Positions 17,802-27,025 of a stretch of DNA of 64,000 nucleotides are shown here, piece by piece; within the stretch, counting starts at the first letter, position 1, and each line of letters starts with the position of its first letter. This stretch comes from Blautia coccoides (GTDB lineage: Bacteria > Bacillota > Clostridia > Lachnospirales > Lachnospiraceae). The stretch spans positions 1,305,001-1,369,000 of the forward strand of contig NZ_CP136422.1 in assembly GCF_034355335.1 (NCBI RefSeq), given 5' to 3'. Made by a program: the position numbers and the translations under genes. Below the pieces are notes generated by a model. That model was not told the DNA's origin. It saw nothing but the letters and a program-made list of their open reading frames with translations, and made no database searches.

Positions 17802-19157
17802 ATGTCTGAAGTTGCATCAACCAAAGAACTAAAGAGGGTTTTAGGCAGAAAAGAACTGCTGTCCATTGGTATCGGTCAGACGATCGGTTCTGGTATTTTT
17901 GCCATGGTAGGTATCGGTATTGCCATGACAGGAAGGTCAGCCAGTGTTTCCATGCTGATCGCAGCCATATTTACAATTTTCACCAATATTCCATTGATAT
18001 TTGTAGCAGGTACGGTTCGTCTGAGAGGCGGTTTCTATACACAGCTTGCACTTTTGGGAAATGATGTCAGCGCAGGATTCTTCGTTATCGTTCATATCCT
18101 GTCCTGGACAGCGCTGGCTATGTATGCTTTGAGCTTTGCGGATTATATGCTGGGTCTGATCCCGGCGCTGGCATCCAATGGTTTTGTACGGCAGCTCATA
18201 GCTCTCATTGTACTGACTGTCTTCTATATTACAAACCTGATGGGGATTGAGGGAGCGGCCAAACTGCAGAATGCAATGATGCTGATCATGGTTCTGGCAC
18301 TGACAGCATTTATCGTATTTGGTCTGCCCCATGTAACACCCACTTATTTTGAACAACCCGAGTTTATGACTCACGGCGTAAAATCCATGCTGTCCGCAGG
18401 TGCTCTGTTTACCTGGGCCGTAGGAGGAGCAAATGTTGTTATCCATCTGGGTGCGGAATGTAAGAATCCCACCAAGGATATCCCCTTTGTCATCATAGTG
18501 GCTACCTGTATTATCGCTGTTTTCTATGCGGGTCTGGTAGTGGTTGCGTCTGGCGTTCTTCCGGTAGCGGAAGTTGCCAATCAGCCTTTGACACTGGTAT
18601 CCGCGGAAGTGCTTCCGTATCCGCTGCATGTATTCTTTATCGTCGGCGGTGCCATGTTCGCACTTTCCACAACCCTGAACTCTGCCCTTGGCTGGGTTAC
18701 AAAGCCAATCCTGCAGGCAGCGGTTGACGGTTGGTTCCCGCCTAAAGTTGCGACTATCCATAAAAAATATAAGACACCTACAGTCATTCTGACTATGTTC
18801 TATGTGGAATGTGTGATCGTTATCCTGTTCAATGTTCCGATCTCTACGATCGGCAACATGGCAGTTATTCTGAACAACGTATTCTTTGCAATACTGGCAT
18901 TTACTTCTTACAATATGGTCAAGAAGATTCCCGATGTGTGGAATAAATCAAAATTCCATGTCAGCAATGGCATGTTGATGTTCTGGGCTGTTGTGGGCGG
19001 CATCTCTCTGATCCTGCAGACAACACTTCTGTTCAGTGATCTGAAGCCATGGGAATTTATCGCAAATGTTGTGGTACTGGTATTTGGCCTTGCATATGCA
19101 ATTCTTCGGAAAAAATCCGGAAAGGTTCATATGGAAGTCAGCTACGAGGAGGCATAG
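17802..19157 (+). CDS. APC-superfamily amino acid/amine permease
   Basis: A 451-residue protein with twelve predicted membrane helices. The first helix carries the APC motif IGIGQTIGSGIFAMVG (about residues 22-37), where the substrate backbone binds in related structures. Family knowledge: APC carriers import amino acids or amines by symport or exchange. GAGGAGGGA precedes the ATG. It lies 174 bp after the oxidoreductase gene, in the same direction, without a clear terminator between, so the two probably share a transcript and a substrate. A strong terminator follows. Confidence 0.87.
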   Translation: MSEVASTKELKRVLGRKELLSIGIGQTIGSGIFAMVGIGIAMTGRSASVSMLIAAIFTIFTNIPLIFVAGTVRLRGGFYTQLALLGNDVSAGFFVIVHILSWTALAMYALSFADYMLGLIPALASNGFVRQLIALIVLTVFYITNLMGIEGAAKLQNAMMLIMVLALTAFIVFGLPHVTPTYFEQPEFMTHGVKSMLSAGALFTWAVGGANVVIHLGAECKNPTKDIPFVIIVATCIIAVFYAGLVVVASGVLPVAEVANQPLTLVSAEVLPYPLHVFFIVGGAMFALSTTLNSALGWVTKPILQAAVDGWFPPKVATIHKKYKTPTVILTMFYVECVIVILFNVPISTIGNMAVILNNVFFAILAFTSYNMVKKIPDVWNKSKFHVSNGMLMFWAVVGGISLILQTTLLFSDLKPWEFIANVVVLVFGLAYAILRKKSGKVHMEVSYEEA

Positions 19158-19200
19158 GCGCCTTAGTCTGAGTGTGTAAAACATTATTTTAGTAATATAG

Positions 19201-19244
19201 AGCAGAGGCATAATCTTTTTAAAGGATTATGTCTCTGCTTTTTA
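19201..19244 (+). terminator. Terminator after the APC permease gene
   Basis: Fifteen-bp stem with one G-U pair (19201-19215 with 19225-19239), 9-nt loop, T-run. It lies between this gene and the convergent AraC gene and may serve both strands. Confidence 0.88.
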
Positions 19245-19311
19245 TATCCGCATAAATTTAGGAGAATCAGAAGATGATGCGCAGCATTAGAACCTGCCAT
19301 TCAAATACACC

Positions 19312-20154
19312 TTAAGATTTTTTGTGGATCTGTTTGTATTCGGAGGGCGACATGCCATATATTTTCTTGAACAGGAGATAAAAATTCTGTCTTGAATTTA
19401 TTCCTATCATTTCATCAATATCTCCTATGGGGATGTCAGAATTACACAGCAGATAAGCCGCTTTATCCAGGCGGAACTGGGTGAGATAATTCCAGAGTGT
19501 TGTGCCGGTTTCTCGTTTAAAAATTTTCTGCAGATAGACCTTGTTTAATGCTGCAAAGTCTGCAATTTCGTCAATATCCTTTATGCTAAAATAATGGTAA
19601 TGGATATAATTCTTCACCTTTTCCACATAAGTCTGTGCCGGTGTGGGTTCCGTGGTGGACATCTGCTTCTGTATGAGGATAAGCACATTGTTGAGCATCA
19701 GATTCATATAATAAGGGTCCTTGCCATGTCCGAATTCATTGAAGATGATCTGCATCAGCGGATATATATTCTTGGCATTGGGAAGGATAACGCCGGTTTT
19801 TAGGCTGTCAAAAATAGAGGCCAGCGCCGGATAAGCTGTGGTCAGGTCATGCAGTGTACCCAGATTGGGCGAAAGCGTATGCTGATAACAGTTGATACTC
19901 ATGTTTATACAGGGAGATGTACAGATGAGCTTGTGGGGAATATGTCCATTCACCAGGATCAGACTTCTTTTTTTGACAGGGAAAATTTCGCCGTCAATGT
20001 CATAGAAACATTCTCCGTCTACAATGTAATTTAATTCGATGGACCCTGGGGCATGTACATGATATTCCATATGATGGTGGGTCAGATTGAGGTAAAATAT
20101 CTCTTCCGGCAAAAGAATATTTGCAGGATCTAGGATTTTATATTCATGTTTCAT
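19312..20154 (-). CDS. AraC-family regulator of the alpha-galactoside locus
   Basis: A 280-residue protein. The N-terminal ~150 residues form a cupin-like sensor (HVHAPGSIELNYIVDGECFYDIDGE... LILVNGHIPHKL). The C-terminal ~100 residues are the double-HTH AraC domain (VKNYIHYHYFSIKDIDEIADFAALNKVYLQKIFKRETGTTLWNYLTQFRL... IGINSRQNFYLLFKKIYGMSPSEYKQ). AGGAGAGG precedes the start. It is divergent from the binding-protein ABC operon with GH36, the arrangement of MsmR/RafR-type activators of raffinose and melibiose uptake. That role is inferred from position. Confidence 0.87.
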   Translation of the reverse strand: MKHEYKILDPANILLPEEIFYLNLTHHHMEYHVHAPGSIELNYIVDGECFYDIDGEIFPVKKRSLILVNGHIPHKLICTSPCINMSINCYQHTLSPNLGTLHDLTTAYPALASIFDSLKTGVILPNAKNIYPLMQIIFNEFGHGKDPYYMNLMLNNVLILIQKQMSTTEPTPAQTYVEKVKNYIHYHYFSIKDIDEIADFAALNKVYLQKIFKRETGTTLWNYLTQFRLDKAAYLLCNSDIPIGDIDEMIGINSRQNFYLLFKKIYGMSPSEYKQIHKKS

Positions 20155-20414
20155 ATTCTTATCCTCTCCTTTTATATAAAAATATACAAATTAACGAAAG
20201 CTCTTTTGTTTAAATATATCATTTGAGAAAGCAAAAGTATGTCATAGATAATAGCTTATCACATTTGTCAATATGCAATTTTTAAAGGTAGTAAAAAGTG
20301 AGGCTACAATATTATAATTCCATACATAAGCAGCAGGAAATACATAATATACCGTGTGTGCACAGCAGGTATCAGAAAAACAAAAAATCAAAACAAAGGA
20401 ACAGGAGAAGAATC
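20155..20414. promoter_or_regulatory. Divergent control region, AraC gene / galactoside importer
   Basis: A 260-bp AT-rich gap between divergent starts. On the + strand there is a TTGTCA at 20265-20270 and candidate -10 boxes TACAAT (20305-20310) and TATAAT (20313-20318), each lacking a good -35. Weak -35 elements suit an AraC-activated promoter. I see no clear operator repeat. Confidence 0.45.
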
Positions 20415-21710
20415 ATGAAAAATAAAAAGTATGGCAGTTTCTTATTAGCAGCACTTATGGCAGGTTCTCTGTGCGCATGCGGTACAGGCAGCAGCGATGC
20501 AGGGGGAGGAGAAAAAGAGAAAACAGAGGGCAGTAAAGGCGGCGTGACACTCACCTATGTAACGTGGAATGAAAACCAGAAGGACTCTATCCAGGCTACT
20601 GTTGACGGGTTCAACAAGGTATATCCGGACATCAAAGTGGAAATCCAGACCACTCCCTGGGGTGAATACTGGACAAAACTGGAGGCAGCCGCCACCAGCG
20701 GAAACATGGCGGATATTGTAACCATGCATACCAATACCATTGCTAAATATGTGAATGGGGATAAGCTGGAGCAGCTTGATGATCTGGCAGAGATAGATGA
20801 TACATTCAGTTATGACAACTATCCGGAGGGCATCACCAAGCTTTTCACAATGGAGGATAAGCACTACGGTGTTCCGAAAGATAAGGACTGCGTGATTCTG
20901 GTGTATAATAAAGAGATTTTTGACAATGCGGGGGTGGCATATCCGGATGATTCATGGACCTGGGCTGACTTAGAGGAAGCTGCACAGAAGCTCACAGACA
21001 AAGAAAAAGGGATATATGGATTTAACGCGTACAATAACAGTCAGGAGAGCTGGGGAAATTTACTCTATCAGAACGGTGGAAGCATCATTGACGAGGCAAA
21101 CAATGTGTCAGGTCTGGATGATCCCAAATCCATTGAAGCCATGGACTTTTTCGTAAAGCTGCAGCAGTATTCTCCATCCCAGGAAATGCAGGCGGAAGTG
21201 GACTATATCAGCATGTTTGCAACGGGAACCGTAGCCATGCAGTTCCAGGGAAACTGGCAGTTGAACAATTATACGGACAATGAGATCATGAAAGACAAGT
21301 TCGCCATTGCACCGCTCCCGGCCGGACCGGAAGGCGTGAAAGCGACTCAGAGTAACGGAATCGCTCTGTCCATACCAAAGAACTGCAAGAATATGGATGC
21401 GGCTAAGAAATTCGTGGCATATGCCAGCAGTGAACAGGGAATGAAGGATGCCGTAAACGGTCCTGCCATCCCGGCATTTGACGGTGTGGAAGAAGATTGG
21501 AGCAAGGCACATGAAGCGGAATACGATACAAAAGTTATTTTGGAAGGCCTTGATTATGGTGTGCAGTTTGTAGGTACAGAGTCAAAATCCCAGTGGGAGG
21601 CAGTGATGAACGACTATGTGGCAAAAATCTTAAATGGAGAGATCTCTCCCGCGGAGGGGTTCACAGACGCGTCCAAAGAAATGAATGAGATACTTGCAAA
21701 AGAAAAATAG
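20415..21710 (+). CDS. Sugar ABC transporter substrate-binding lipoprotein (galactoside locus)
   Basis: A 431-residue extracellular binding protein of the MalE/MsmE class. The signal peptide KKYGSFLLAALMAGSLCAC ends in lipobox LCAC with Cys22 as the lipidated residue, followed by a Gly/Ser-rich linker. The frame is open from 20298, but AGGAGAAG sits just before the ATG at 20415, which also gives a proper signal peptide. Mature motifs such as LTYVTWNENQKDSIQATVDGFNKVYPDIKVE and the C-terminal YASSEQGMK are typical of family 1 solute-binding proteins. First gene of the operon with two permeases and a GH36 enzyme; raffinose-type alpha-galactosides are the likely cargo. Confidence 0.9.
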   Translation: MKNKKYGSFLLAALMAGSLCACGTGSSDAGGGEKEKTEGSKGGVTLTYVTWNENQKDSIQATVDGFNKVYPDIKVEIQTTPWGEYWTKLEAAATSGNMADIVTMHTNTIAKYVNGDKLEQLDDLAEIDDTFSYDNYPEGITKLFTMEDKHYGVPKDKDCVILVYNKEIFDNAGVAYPDDSWTWADLEEAAQKLTDKEKGIYGFNAYNNSQESWGNLLYQNGGSIIDEANNVSGLDDPKSIEAMDFFVKLQQYSPSQEMQAEVDYISMFATGTVAMQFQGNWQLNNYTDNEIMKDKFAIAPLPAGPEGVKATQSNGIALSIPKNCKNMDAAKKFVAYASSEQGMKDAVNGPAIPAFDGVEEDWSKAHEAEYDTKVILEGLDYGVQFVGTESKSQWEAVMNDYVAKILNGEISPAEGFTDASKEMNEILAKEK

Positions 21711-21721
21711 ACTCTGATAAC

Positions 21722-21756
21722 GGGGCTGCCGTCGGCCGGGGGTGCTGGGCAGCTCC
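21722..21756 (+). other. Intercistronic hairpin after the binding-protein gene
   Basis: Nine-bp GC-rich stem with one G-U pair (21722-21730 with 21748-21756), no T-run. Hairpins here usually protect or truncate the message so that binding protein exceeds permease; that role is inferred. Confidence 0.6.
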
Positions 21757-21778
21757 GTTCTATATGAAAGGTGAAGAG

Positions 21779-22666
21779 ATGAAAAAAAGAAAAGTAAAGA
21801 AATGGCTCTGGGGGTATTTCTTTATCGCGCCCACGATCATCGGCCTGCTGGTCCTGAATATCTATCCCATTATCAAGACAATGATCCTCAGCTTTTCCCA
21901 GAGTACAGGCTTTGATGAATATATATTCGCCGGGCTTCAGAATTATGTCCGGGTATTCCAGGACAGGGAAGTGTGGATCGGTCTCAGAAATACCTTGGTA
22001 TTCTCGGCGTTGTCTGTTCCGGGAGGGATATTTATCAGTCTGCTGCTGGCATGGCTCATGAGTAAAAAAATCAGAGGGACCAGTGTGTACCGGGTGATCT
22101 ATTTTACACCTATGGTGGCAGCTCCCGCGGCAGTAGCCATGGTCTGGTCCTGGCTTTACAATACGGAGTTTGGAGCTTTGAACCAGCTTCTGGGTAATTT
22201 GGGATTCCAAACCCACTCCTGGCTCAATGATCCCAAGTATGCCATGCTGTCCATTGTCATTATTGCCATTTGGGGCGGGATGGGACAGCAGATCATTATT
22301 TTGATCGTGGCTATTACCAATGTGCCGAAAACATATTATGAGGCGGCGGCCATTGACGGGGCCAATGGCTTTGTAAAGCTTTTTAAGATAACCGTGCCGC
22401 TTATTTCACCCAGTGTATTTTTCCTGACAATAACAGGATTTATCGGTTCCCTGACTCAGTTCGATCTTATTTACATGCTGTACGGGAACAATACATCAAA
22501 AGCTATGGACTCTGTACGGACAATCATGTTTCAGTATTACAGGGAGGCGTTTGTGGTACAGGATAAGCCCTATGCTTCCGCAATCTCTATTATCGCTCTC
22601 TGTGTGATCATGATATTTACGGCAGTACAGTTCGCGGCCCAGAAAAAAATGGTGCATTACGATTAG
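21779..22666 (+). CDS. Sugar ABC transporter permease, MalF/MsmF type
   Basis: A 295-residue inner-membrane protein with six helices. The EAA loop that docks on the ATPase is EAAAIDGANGFVKLFKITVPLISP (about residues 190-213). An upstream in-frame ATG at 21764 lacks an SD. AAAGGTGA lies within that extension at the right distance from the ATG at 21779, chosen here. It lies between the binding protein and the second permease. No ATPase gene is present locally, so a shared MsiK-type ATPase is probably used. Confidence 0.9.
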   Translation: MKKRKVKKWLWGYFFIAPTIIGLLVLNIYPIIKTMILSFSQSTGFDEYIFAGLQNYVRVFQDREVWIGLRNTLVFSALSVPGGIFISLLLAWLMSKKIRGTSVYRVIYFTPMVAAPAAVAMVWSWLYNTEFGALNQLLGNLGFQTHSWLNDPKYAMLSIVIIAIWGGMGQQIIILIVAITNVPKTYYEAAAIDGANGFVKLFKITVPLISPSVFFLTITGFIGSLTQFDLIYMLYGNNTSKAMDSVRTIMFQYYREAFVVQDKPYASAISIIALCVIMIFTAVQFAAQKKMVHYD

Positions 22667-22678
22667 GAGGAAAAAAGT

Positions 22679-23506
22679 ATGCAGAGAAAGAAAAAAATAC
22701 ATGTAGGGACACATGTTATTTTGATAGCAGGCAGTATCATTATGCTTTTTCCATTCTTCTGGATGGTTTTGTCCTCCTTTAAAACAGTGGGGGAACAGAT
22801 GATGATACCCATGCAGATCTTACCGTCCAGTTTTAAAAATACTGAGAACTTCCGGCAGGCTCTGGACGCAGTGCCGTTTCTGCGGCTGTACGGCAATACG
22901 CTGCTTATGATAGCAGGCCGTGTGCTGTGCGCAGTGATTTTTTCCAGTATGGCCGGTTATGGGTTTGCCAGGATGCAGTTTCCTTTTAAGAACCTTTTGT
23001 TTGGGATCGTGCTGCTGCAGATGATGGTGCCGGGACAGATCTTCATTGTTCCCCAGTATATGATGCTGTCCAAGATCAATATGCTGAATACCGTGTTTGC
23101 CCTGGTGTTTCCGGCTTTGGTCAGTGCGTTCGGAACTTTCCTGCTCAGGCAGCAGTACATGTCACTTCCCAAGGAACTGGAAGAAGCCGCTATCTTGGAT
23201 GGCTGCAATCCGTGGCAGACCTTTATAAAGATCATGGTCCCCATCACGAAATCGACCATTGCCTCCCTGGCTATTTTTACAGCCCTGTTTGCCTGGAAAG
23301 ACCTGATGTGGCCTCTGATCGCCAACAATGATCTGAATCACATGCCCCTTTCCGCAGGCCTGAGTGTTCTACAGGGCGTGTGCCACACCAATAAGGGGGC
23401 TATGATGGCGGGCAGTGTCATTGCCACAGTGCCTATGCTTGTCATCTACATTTTATGCCAGAAGCAGTTTATCGAAGGGATTGCCCAGACGGGGATCAAG
23501 GGCTGA
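22679..23506 (+). CDS. Sugar ABC transporter permease, MalG/MsmG type
   Basis: A 275-residue six-helix permease. It has the N-terminal FPFFWMVLSSFKT segment of MalG-type subunits and an EAA loop ELEEAAILDGCNPWQTFIKIMVPITKS near residues 165-190. GGAGG precedes the ATG, 12 bp after the first permease. The pair forms the membrane channel for the sugar bound by the upstream lipoprotein. Confidence 0.9.
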   Translation: MQRKKKIHVGTHVILIAGSIIMLFPFFWMVLSSFKTVGEQMMIPMQILPSSFKNTENFRQALDAVPFLRLYGNTLLMIAGRVLCAVIFSSMAGYGFARMQFPFKNLLFGIVLLQMMVPGQIFIVPQYMMLSKINMLNTVFALVFPALVSAFGTFLLRQQYMSLPKELEEAAILDGCNPWQTFIKIMVPITKSTIASLAIFTALFAWKDLMWPLIANNDLNHMPLSAGLSVLQGVCHTNKGAMMAGSVIATVPMLVIYILCQKQFIEGIAQTGIKG

Positions 23507-23549
23507 TATATGGCAGGATCACAGGGGGAAATCCAGATGATTTTCCGCC

Positions 23550-23565
23550 TGGGGCTTTGGCCCCA
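23550..23565 (+). other. Small hairpin ahead of the alpha-galactosidase gene
   Basis: TGGGGC-TTTG-GCCCCA, 6-bp stem, followed by AATAATTT. It might be a weak terminator or processing site within the operon. Confidence 0.4.
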
Positions 23566-23595
23566 ATAATTTACAGATAAAAGGAGAAAACAACA

Positions 23596-25674
23596 ATGCA
23601 GATTGCTGAAAACGGCATTTATATGAATTTGGTACTGGAAAAAGGAAAGGCGGCAGCCTTCACTCATTTTTCCCGCTGTCCGCAGAAGGAGGCCATTGCG
23701 CAGGAGGACCTGCATGTCTATACTCTGGCGGAGATGCAGGCCAGCGGATTTGACCAGTGTGACCATCACGGAAATAAACATACGGGCAGCAGCCCGTCCC
23801 TGCTTATGAAATATGAGACGCATACGGATCATGAGAATGAATACGGAAGAAAACTGGAGATACAGCAGGACTATGAGGGATTAAAACTGATCACACATAT
23901 GCAGTTCTACAGGGGCATTCCTGTTGTGAGATGCTGGAACGAGCTGAAGAACCAAGGAGAGAAAACATATTCGGTGGAATATCTGTCCTCCTTTGCCTTT
24001 ACGGGTCTTTCAGTTGGGTGTGAACAGCCCAGAGATAAAAATGCATGGATCTATGTTCCCCATAATACCTGGTTTGGGGAGGCACAATGGAAAAAATATA
24101 CGCTGAATGAACTGGGCTATGACGTTGTGAATACCTTTTCAATGAAGCGCATTTCCTACAGCAAGACAGGAAGCTGGGGATGTGACGAATTCCAGCCGAT
24201 GGGCTGTTATTACAACACAGAAACAGACACATCCATGACATGGGAGATAGAGACAAGCGGCTCCTGGCACTGGGAGATCAGCGATATCCGGGAACAGTTG
24301 TATCTCCAGATTTCAGGACCAACCTTCCAGGAGAACGGCTGGATGATAAACCTGCATCCAGGGGAAAGCTTTGCCTCTGTACCCTGTGCCGTTGCAGTGA
24401 CGGAAGGAGAATTCCAGGATAGTATAGGTGCCATGACACAGTACAGAAGAAGGATCAGAAGGCAGAATAAGGATAATGAAACACTTCCGGTTATTTTTAA
24501 TGACTATATGAATTGTCTGATGGGCGATCCAACAACGGATGTGTTAAAACCGCTGATCGACGCCGCCAAAGAGGCGGGATGTGAGTATTTCTGTGTGGAC
24601 TGCGGGTGGTATTCTGACGGCCATTGGTGGGATGGCGTGGGAGAGTGGCTCCCCAGCAAAAAGAGGTTTCCGGGAGGAATCGAAGAGGTCATTCAATATA
24701 TCAGAAGCCGTGATATGATACCCGGCCTGTGGCTGGAGCTGGAAGTCATGGGAACAAAGTGTCCTATGGTGGATAAGGTGCCAAAGGACTGGTTTTTCCA
24801 GAGAAACGGGCAGGCTGTTATTGATCATTGCAGATATCAGCTTGATTTTAGAAATCCCCAGGTGCAGGAGTACGCTATGGGCGTGATCAGACGTCTTGTG
24901 GAGGAATATGGGGTAGGCTATATCAAGATGGACTATAACATAGACTGCGGTGTGGGTACAGACCGGGATGCGGACAGCGCCGGTGCGGGACTGCTGGAAC
25001 ACAACCGTGCTTACCTGGCCTGGCTTGACAGGGTGTTTGAAACCTATCCTGACCTGATCATCGAAAACTGCAGCAGCGGAGGCATGCGGATGGAGTATTC
25101 CATGCTTTCCCGGCAGAGTATCCAGTCTGTCACGGATCAGACAGATTATATCAAGATGGCAGCCATTGCAGCAAACTGCGCTACAGCTTGTGCGCCGGAA
25201 CAGGCAGCGATCTGGTCTTATCCGCTCATCCAGGGAACAGAGGAGGAGGCGGTCTTCAACATGGTAAATGCCATGCTCCTGCGCATCCACCAGAGTGGGT
25301 ACCTGGGACAGATAGGAGAGGGCAGGATGCGCCGGGTGACGGATGGGATTCGCTGCTATAAAGAGATACGGGAAGATATCAAAGAAGGCCTTCCCTTCTG
25401 GCCCACAGGGCTTGCATCCTTTTCAGACGAATACCTGAGCTATGGAATGCAGTGCCAGGACAGGTGCTATCTGGCTGTATGGAGAACCAAGGGAGAAGGG
25501 GAAAAAGAGTTTTGTATCCCCCTTCATAAGAAGGGCTGTCAGATAAAAGATGTGAGGTGTATGTATCCCGTGGATATGAAAACAGATCACAAATATGAAG
25601 CAGATACAGAGTGTCTTCGTATCAAATTGGAACCCAAAACAGCAAGATTATTTGCTTTTAGCCGCATTGGCTAA
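23596..25674 (+). CDS. Alpha-galactosidase, glycoside hydrolase family 36
   Basis: A 692-residue cytoplasmic enzyme (no signal peptide). An N-terminal beta-sandwich of about 300 residues precedes the (beta/alpha)8 catalytic domain. The nucleophile is D446 in YIKMDYN, and the acid/base candidate is D514 in SVTDQTD, after the ENCSSGGMRMEYSM motif. The substrate-binding run is CVDCGWYSDGHWW. Family knowledge: retaining GH36 enzymes release terminal alpha-1,6-galactose from melibiose, raffinose and stachyose. AAAAGGAG precedes the ATG. Position behind the ABC importer supports intracellular hydrolysis of imported galactosides. Confidence 0.9.
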   Translation: MQIAENGIYMNLVLEKGKAAAFTHFSRCPQKEAIAQEDLHVYTLAEMQASGFDQCDHHGNKHTGSSPSLLMKYETHTDHENEYGRKLEIQQDYEGLKLITHMQFYRGIPVVRCWNELKNQGEKTYSVEYLSSFAFTGLSVGCEQPRDKNAWIYVPHNTWFGEAQWKKYTLNELGYDVVNTFSMKRISYSKTGSWGCDEFQPMGCYYNTETDTSMTWEIETSGSWHWEISDIREQLYLQISGPTFQENGWMINLHPGESFASVPCAVAVTEGEFQDSIGAMTQYRRRIRRQNKDNETLPVIFNDYMNCLMGDPTTDVLKPLIDAAKEAGCEYFCVDCGWYSDGHWWDGVGEWLPSKKRFPGGIEEVIQYIRSRDMIPGLWLELEVMGTKCPMVDKVPKDWFFQRNGQAVIDHCRYQLDFRNPQVQEYAMGVIRRLVEEYGVGYIKMDYNIDCGVGTDRDADSAGAGLLEHNRAYLAWLDRVFETYPDLIIENCSSGGMRMEYSMLSRQSIQSVTDQTDYIKMAAIAANCATACAPEQAAIWSYPLIQGTEEEAVFNMVNAMLLRIHQSGYLGQIGEGRMRRVTDGIRCYKEIREDIKEGLPFWPTGLASFSDEYLSYGMQCQDRCYLAVWRTKGEGEKEFCIPLHKKGCQIKDVRCMYPVDMKTDHKYEADTECLRIKLEPKTARLFAFSRIG

Positions 25675-25690
25675 GTGAGGCACTTATGTA

Positions 25691-26947
25691 GTGAAAAGAG
25701 AACACAGCATAAAAAGAAAGATCAAATATGTGTTGGGAGGAACTGCTCTGGGGCACCATTACTACCAGTTCCTTCTGGTACATACACTGTTCCTGGTATT
25801 CACCAGGATCCCCGGAATTTTTATCAATACTTTGCTGATGAACCAGACAGGGAGCATCAATTCCACTCTGTTTTACAATGGCGCGATTTTTGCGGCCTGC
25901 GCGGTCATGATGCTCTTATCTGCCCAGATCATGCACTGGACACAGAGCAAGGTAACGGCAGCGATCGGTATTCTGGGATATAACCTTCTGTATCTTTGCT
26001 ATATCCTTTTTCAGGATCAGGTGGGACAGTATTACATGCTGTTTGGGCTTGCTAACGGCATGGCAGACGGATTTTATTACATAAGCTATGGAAGGATGAT
26101 CCTGTCCTGTACAGAGACCTGGAACAGAGACAGCGGAATGGGGATCATCAGTATTTTCAGCGCTGCGGTCAATCTGCTGATTCCCCTTTTTTCAGGAAGC
26201 CTGATTTCTCTGATCGGAGGAGTAAAGGGCTATGTGGCTATTTTTATTGCAGCCTTTATGGTAGCCTTCGCAACACTGCTGGCAGTTTTCCGTCTGCCAA
26301 ATGAAACCCGGCATCGGGAAAAGCCCGGAGTACATTACCTGAAATTTTTGCGGCTGATCTGTCAAAAACGTCAGATACTCTATGGCCTGCTGGGGGAGAC
26401 CATGAAAGGTGTCCGTGAGGGAACTTTTATGTTTATCCTCAACATGATCCTTTACCAACTGGTGAAGAACGAGTTTCTGATCGGTTGCAATTCTTTTTTG
26501 AGCGGAGCGGCTTCTATTCTGTGTTTCTGGTTTATGAGCCATTTTATACGGCCTGACAACAGGCAGAAATACATGGTAGGCGCCATCTGCGTACTGACCG
26601 GCGTTTCTCTGCTAAGCCTCTGGGCCGTCAGCCCGGTAATGGTGGTGGCGTTTGCTGTCATCAACGCTTTTTTCGCGGGAATGATAGAGATATCCTGCTA
26701 TACCACCTTTTTTGACATGTCCCAAAGTGTACCGGAAGCTGAGCAGTACACACCGGAATTACTGGCATTTCACGAGGTGTTTGTGGTAGTGGGAAGATGT
26801 GTGGGGCTTTTCGCTTTTGCTGTGATCAACACCATTTTCCACGGTGCATTACAGGCACAACTGGCAAGCCTGCTCCTTCTCACTGTATTCCAGTTCTTTA
26901 CTGTTCTTCTGTGCAGAAAGGCCATAGGAACAGCCGAAAGAAAATAA
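25691..26947 (+). CDS. MFS transporter
   Basis: A 418-residue protein with about twelve membrane helices and a central cytoplasmic loop near residues 205-220. The start is GTG at 25691, 17 bp after the alpha-galactosidase stop, with GTGAGG upstream. No strong family signature is visible beyond the 12-helix pattern and the charged loop NETRHREKPG. As the last gene of the galactoside operon it may export or import a hydrolysis product such as galactose or sucrose. The substrate is inferred only from position. Confidence 0.75.
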   Translation: MKREHSIKRKIKYVLGGTALGHHYYQFLLVHTLFLVFTRIPGIFINTLLMNQTGSINSTLFYNGAIFAACAVMMLLSAQIMHWTQSKVTAAIGILGYNLLYLCYILFQDQVGQYYMLFGLANGMADGFYYISYGRMILSCTETWNRDSGMGIISIFSAAVNLLIPLFSGSLISLIGGVKGYVAIFIAAFMVAFATLLAVFRLPNETRHREKPGVHYLKFLRLICQKRQILYGLLGETMKGVREGTFMFILNMILYQLVKNEFLIGCNSFLSGAASILCFWFMSHFIRPDNRQKYMVGAICVLTGVSLLSLWAVSPVMVVAFAVINAFFAGMIEISCYTTFFDMSQSVPEAEQYTPELLAFHEVFVVVGRCVGLFAFAVINTIFHGALQAQLASLLLLTVFQFFTVLLCRKAIGTAERK

Positions 26948-26957
26948 ATAATTTGAA

Positions 26958-26997
26958 GAGCTGCCGCACTGGTATGTGGCAGCTCATTTATTTTTTT
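26958..26997 (+). terminator. Terminator of the alpha-galactoside operon
   Basis: Eleven-bp stem with one G-U pair (26958-26968 with 26975-26985), 6-nt loop, then a T-rich run of about twelve bases. Confidence 0.88.
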
Positions 26998-27025
26998 AAA
27001 AAATATTTTCCGCCATAGAAAACCA

